From Lasiodiplodia sp. COLG20 (lineage: Eukaryota > Ascomycota > Dothideomycetes > Botryosphaeriales > Botryosphaeriaceae), in contig VNWV01000002.1 in NCBI GenBank assembly GCA_009801085.1, positions 3,286,001 to 3,350,000 on the forward strand: a stretch of DNA of 64,000 nucleotides, in the 5' to 3' direction. The position numbers were made by a program, and so were the translations under genes. Below, piece after piece: positions 60,882-64,000 of the stretch; the stretch's first letter is position 1, and every line of letters begins with the position of its first letter. The notes under the pieces were generated by a model. That model saw only the letters and a list, made by a program, of their open reading frames with translations. It had not been told where the DNA came from and ran no database searches.

Positions 60882-62803
60882 TTTTTTGATATCCTTTTTT
60901 TTTTTTTTGTCTGGGGTTGTGTTGGTGTGCAGGCGTTTTGGTTTGTTTCTTCGTTTTAGGGTTTCCTTTTCTTTTATTGATACCGCTGGAGTCCAGTAGG
61001 GATTAGTCCAAGGTCAAGCTGAAAGTTTCTGTGGTGCAACAACTGTGAGAATTCGCCAGATATGACCCTTCTACAGGCTTCGGGATCGGAGTTGAGATGC
61101 CGAGAGCTGCAAGAGCGGGGATAAAGACACCTGACCCAAGAAGTTGTGACCATTTTCCGAGTCTGCTATTGGCTCATTCTTCCCTGCTGCGTAGATTGAG
61201 ACGGGCGGGGAGTCTCATGAAGCTTCGGCGAATTTTGAGGCGGGCGAGGAAGTCTAAAAAGCACTACCAATACACGGCCTTCTTTTTGACCGTTGTATTG
61301 CATAGAGTGCAGTCATTACCTACGGTCCATAATGTGTGTGAGGTGTCATTGGCAGTGTTTAATCTGCAGGTTCTACACGAGTTAATAAAGTCAGTTCAGA
61401 GGAGTTGGTAAAACTCACGACGCCGTAGAAGGGCATGCGCACAAGTTTCCCCCGCAACTGTTCTTCTTCGTGTGCAAAGACAGGCCCAAAATTAGTTGCA
61501 TTGCCAATCGTCTTCTCCCAAGAAGAACCTAACAGTTACTCCGGCAACAGTGGTGGATATGAAAATGGTATATGGTACTTCATTGCTATAAAGAGGAGCA
61601 CTCTACGAAAGTATTCCAAGTCAATGTAAATTGAAACAAATATGAGGATTATTGCACCAGAGAGCAGCCATTGGAAACATCTAGTCTAGGCCCATAGCCT
61701 CAGAGGATCATGCTGGAGTACACAAAGAAATTAGTATAAAAGTAAGTGCCGTGAGACATGTGTTCTCGGAAGCTCGGGCTGTGGGGCGGGGCTGATCACC
61801 GTCACCAATGGATTTGGGGGCCAGAAATATATAAACTTCAATGGTCCCGGACGAAGCTTCGATACAACGCGTACTAAGATCCCTAGCAGCGACACCGAGG
61901 ACCAATGATGCGGAAGCCAGAAGACTGGAAGGGGAAAGGTAAGTGACTAAATAAAACCCTCGCGGTGAAGCTGTTAACGATGTGGCTAGGGCATTTTCAA
62001 CGCTGTTGACGGCGAGATGAGGAAGGAACGGTTTCTGTTTCGTGCGTCATCGGTGCCTGGCAGATCGCTTATCTTATCGGGCCTCCTGCGCGCGTCCCCT
62101 TTGTTGAGCAGCCAAGCTGTGGCACAGGCCGCTTCCAAGCCACGCGGGAAAGGGGTCGACGTTAAGCTGGCGGGCTGCGGCTGCACGGCGTTTGCAAGCA
62201 TCGAAAGAGAGCCGCCGACGTCGTTCCGCCCTTGCACCTGCCGCTGCACGCCTCGCGACTCACGTCAAGACGATATCGCCACGTTTCTCCCATTCGCCTC
62301 TCCGCCTCGCTTGAGCAACTCGCGAGCATGGTAGCGAGCACGACCCGGCGGGCGCATCCCGCGGCCGGGCCTTTCGATAGTGCCTACCCCTGCGGAGGCT
62401 TAGGCTACGCCCTGCAGAATTCCAAGCATTTCCGTCTCCGCCGTTTCCCGCCTCGCGCAGGTTGCAAACGAAACACGATTTTCCGGGCGCAGGGCCGCAG
62501 GGCCGGGGCGAGATGAAAAGCGGCACAACGGAGAGCTCCTGATGAGGATGGCCAGCCCTTGCGACACCAGAACCCTGCCCCAAGTGCTGAGTTGAGCAGC
62601 GATCCGCCCCAGGCGATCAACCCGCGAAACAACCAAACCTGCACTGATCAGGCCCGCTGCCTGCCACTGCCACCGCCAGCGTGACCCCCGACCGCCCTGG
62701 CGTGTTTCAAGCCCCAAAGCCCTCTACCCTCCACCTCTCGTCGTTCTTTCACGACACTGCAACCCTTACCTTCTCCGTCGCTCTGGCAGCGGCGACGCCC
62801 ACA
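60882..62803. other. Intergenic 1.9 kb, no gene seen
   Basis: T-rich at the left (60895-60908), AT-rich between about 61540 and 61990, then GC-rich from 62080. No open frame resembles a known family. The last 150 bp are the C/T-rich leader of the glycosyltransferase gene. Confidence 0.45.
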
Positions 62804-64000
62804 ATGATAACCACCTTCCATCGCATGCTGCTGGCCTCCGCGTTCTGCGTCTTCTTCACGCTGTTCCTGCTCCGCTTCTCCCTGCAGGTCGAGGACGCCG
62901 TTCCCCAGCTCCCCGAGACCGAAGAGGAGCTGTTCCCCTTCGACATATACAACAACCAGTCCGTCGCCGTCCCGCTCGCCTCCATCTTCGACGAGCCGCC
63001 CACCCCCGAAGGCTGGCGCTTCCACCCTGCCCGCGACGCCCGCAACTACGGCCTCAACGAGGAGCAGTGCGACTGGACCTTCCCCAATCTGTGGATCGAG
63101 CTCGAGAATGCCGCCAGAGTTCGCCGAAACAAGGGCAATGTCACCAAGGAGGACCTGGACATCACCTGGCGCGATGACGCTATCACGCGATGCATGATCT
63201 ACGACCATCAGGTATGCGCTTGCCATTGCGCACTGCTCGCAAAGCTCCCTTCTGACCGTGCTGTAGCTCTACATCCTCGAGACGAGGGGCACCACCCACC
63301 GCCGCGACTACCGCGAACGCACCCTTGCAGTCCTCCACAACATGCACCGTGCCATTACCTCCTACAACGGCCCGCTCCCCAACATCGAGTTCGCCTTCTC
63401 CGTCGACGACTGGGTCTACAGCGACATCAAGAAGGACTACGATCACATCATCTGGGGCTTCACTCGGGACCCGGAGTGGGAGGACGTGTGGTTGATGCCT
63501 GATTTCGGATACTGGTCGTGGCCCACAGACCCTGTTGGTGCTTACCAGGACGTGCGGAATCAGATGGGTGTGCGTGAGAAGGCGCAGGCTTTCAGCGAGA
63601 AGAGGCCAAAGGTTGTGTGGAGAGGTGCAGCCATGACGGATCAGCGTAAGCAGCTGATTAAGCAGTGGGGCAAAAAGTCGTGGAGCGACATCGTGGCGCT
63701 GGACTGGAATGATCCGGATGTCGAGGAGAAGTTCGTCATCATGCCGGACCACTGCCAGTGGCAGTATGTGCTGCACACCGAAGGTTAGTCACCCACTTGG
63801 GCGCGCGGATATTGAACCAAACAAACTAACCTTGTCTTTAGGCCGATCCTATTCTGGTCGCCTCAAATACCTCCAGAACTGTCACAGCGTGCCAATCATC
63901 CCTGAAATGCATTGGATTGAGCCGCACCACAAGCTTCTCATCAACCAAGGGCCGGCCATGAACTACATCCCCGTCAAGTTCGATTTCTCAGACCTCGGCG
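62804..64000 (+). CDS. CAP10/GT90-type glycosyltransferase, 3' partial
   Basis: Type II membrane protein of the secretory pathway with a GT90 (CAP10-like, lipopolysaccharide-modifying) domain; in Cryptococcus CAP10-family members act on capsule xylosylation. Exons 62804-63211, 63267-63783 and 63842 to the window end, 361 residues so far, open at the right edge. A signal-anchor spans residues 7-25 (RMLLASAFCVFFTLFLLRFS), followed by an acidic stem. The catalytic region shows NIEFAFSVDDWVYSDIKK, DFGYWSWPTDPVGAYQDV, RPKVVWRGAAMTDQRKQLIK (the WRG motif conserved in GT90) and the start of HTEGRSYSGRLKYLQNCHS, the final GT90 block with the typical Arg residue pair. Introns of 55 and 58 nt. The ATG at 62804 was chosen because upstream in-frame codons offer no ATG and because it gives the membrane anchor. 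Confidence 0.88.

Noticed and set aside
62681..62803. Upstream in-frame extension of the CAP10-like protein
   Set aside because: There is no ATG in the extension, and the ATG at 62804 gives a clean signal-anchor start.

Overview
The window comes from the nuclear genome of a filamentous ascomycete (Pezizomycotina, most likely a Dothideomycete). The evidence is short GT-AG introns of about 47-100 nt, intergenic regions of moderate to high GC, and a gene content typical of such fungi: an FlbD-type Myb regulator, UPF2/NMD2, MTC6, an O-GlcNAc-transferase homologue, a NIS1-like secreted protein and a CAP10-type glycosyltransferase. The gene models were assembled by hand from reading frames and splice signals. 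For every complete multi-exon model the summed exon lengths are a multiple of three.

Layout, left to right. Positions 1-3768 hold the 3' part of an SPINDLY/OGT-like glycosyltransferase. Positions 5224-6428 hold a frame-broken C2H2 zinc-finger gene next to a 14-A run. From about 7.0 to 20.2 kb I find no convincing gene. This very long upstream region ends at flbD (20575-21696), a conidiation regulator. After another gene-poor stretch come MTC6 (25868-27871), mitochondrial L-2-hydroxyglutarate dehydrogenase (29181-30566) and UPF2 (31027-35150), all on the + strand. Two related single-exon genes of the fungal '2EXR/F-box-like' type follow (38529-39635, 40318-41715). A membrane-anchored TBC RabGAP of the Gyp8/TBC1D20 type (42339-43927, minus) shares a 512-bp divergent promoter with a 1521-aa MMS1/DDB1-like beta-propeller protein (44440-49158). 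A YIPF1/2-like Golgi protein (49792-50958) and a small secreted NIS1-like protein with an Asp-rich tail (52616-53235) come next.

The most interesting block is 53.4-60.9 kb. A 993-aa protein fuses an ATP-dependent hydantoinase/oxoprolinase (HyuA) half to a DUF917 half. It is transcribed divergently from an NCS1 nucleobase/hydantoin/allantoin-type permease, and an AroM-family protein with a racemase-like fold follows. Together these look like an import-and-degradation module for a hydantoin-like (possibly thiohydantoin-like) nitrogen source, with five GATA-type sites in the shared promoter. The window ends in a CAP10/GT90 glycosyltransferase (62804 to the edge). I saw no rRNA, tRNA, CRISPR array or intact transposon. 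The AT-rich patch at about 41.8-42.2 kb could be a decayed repeat.
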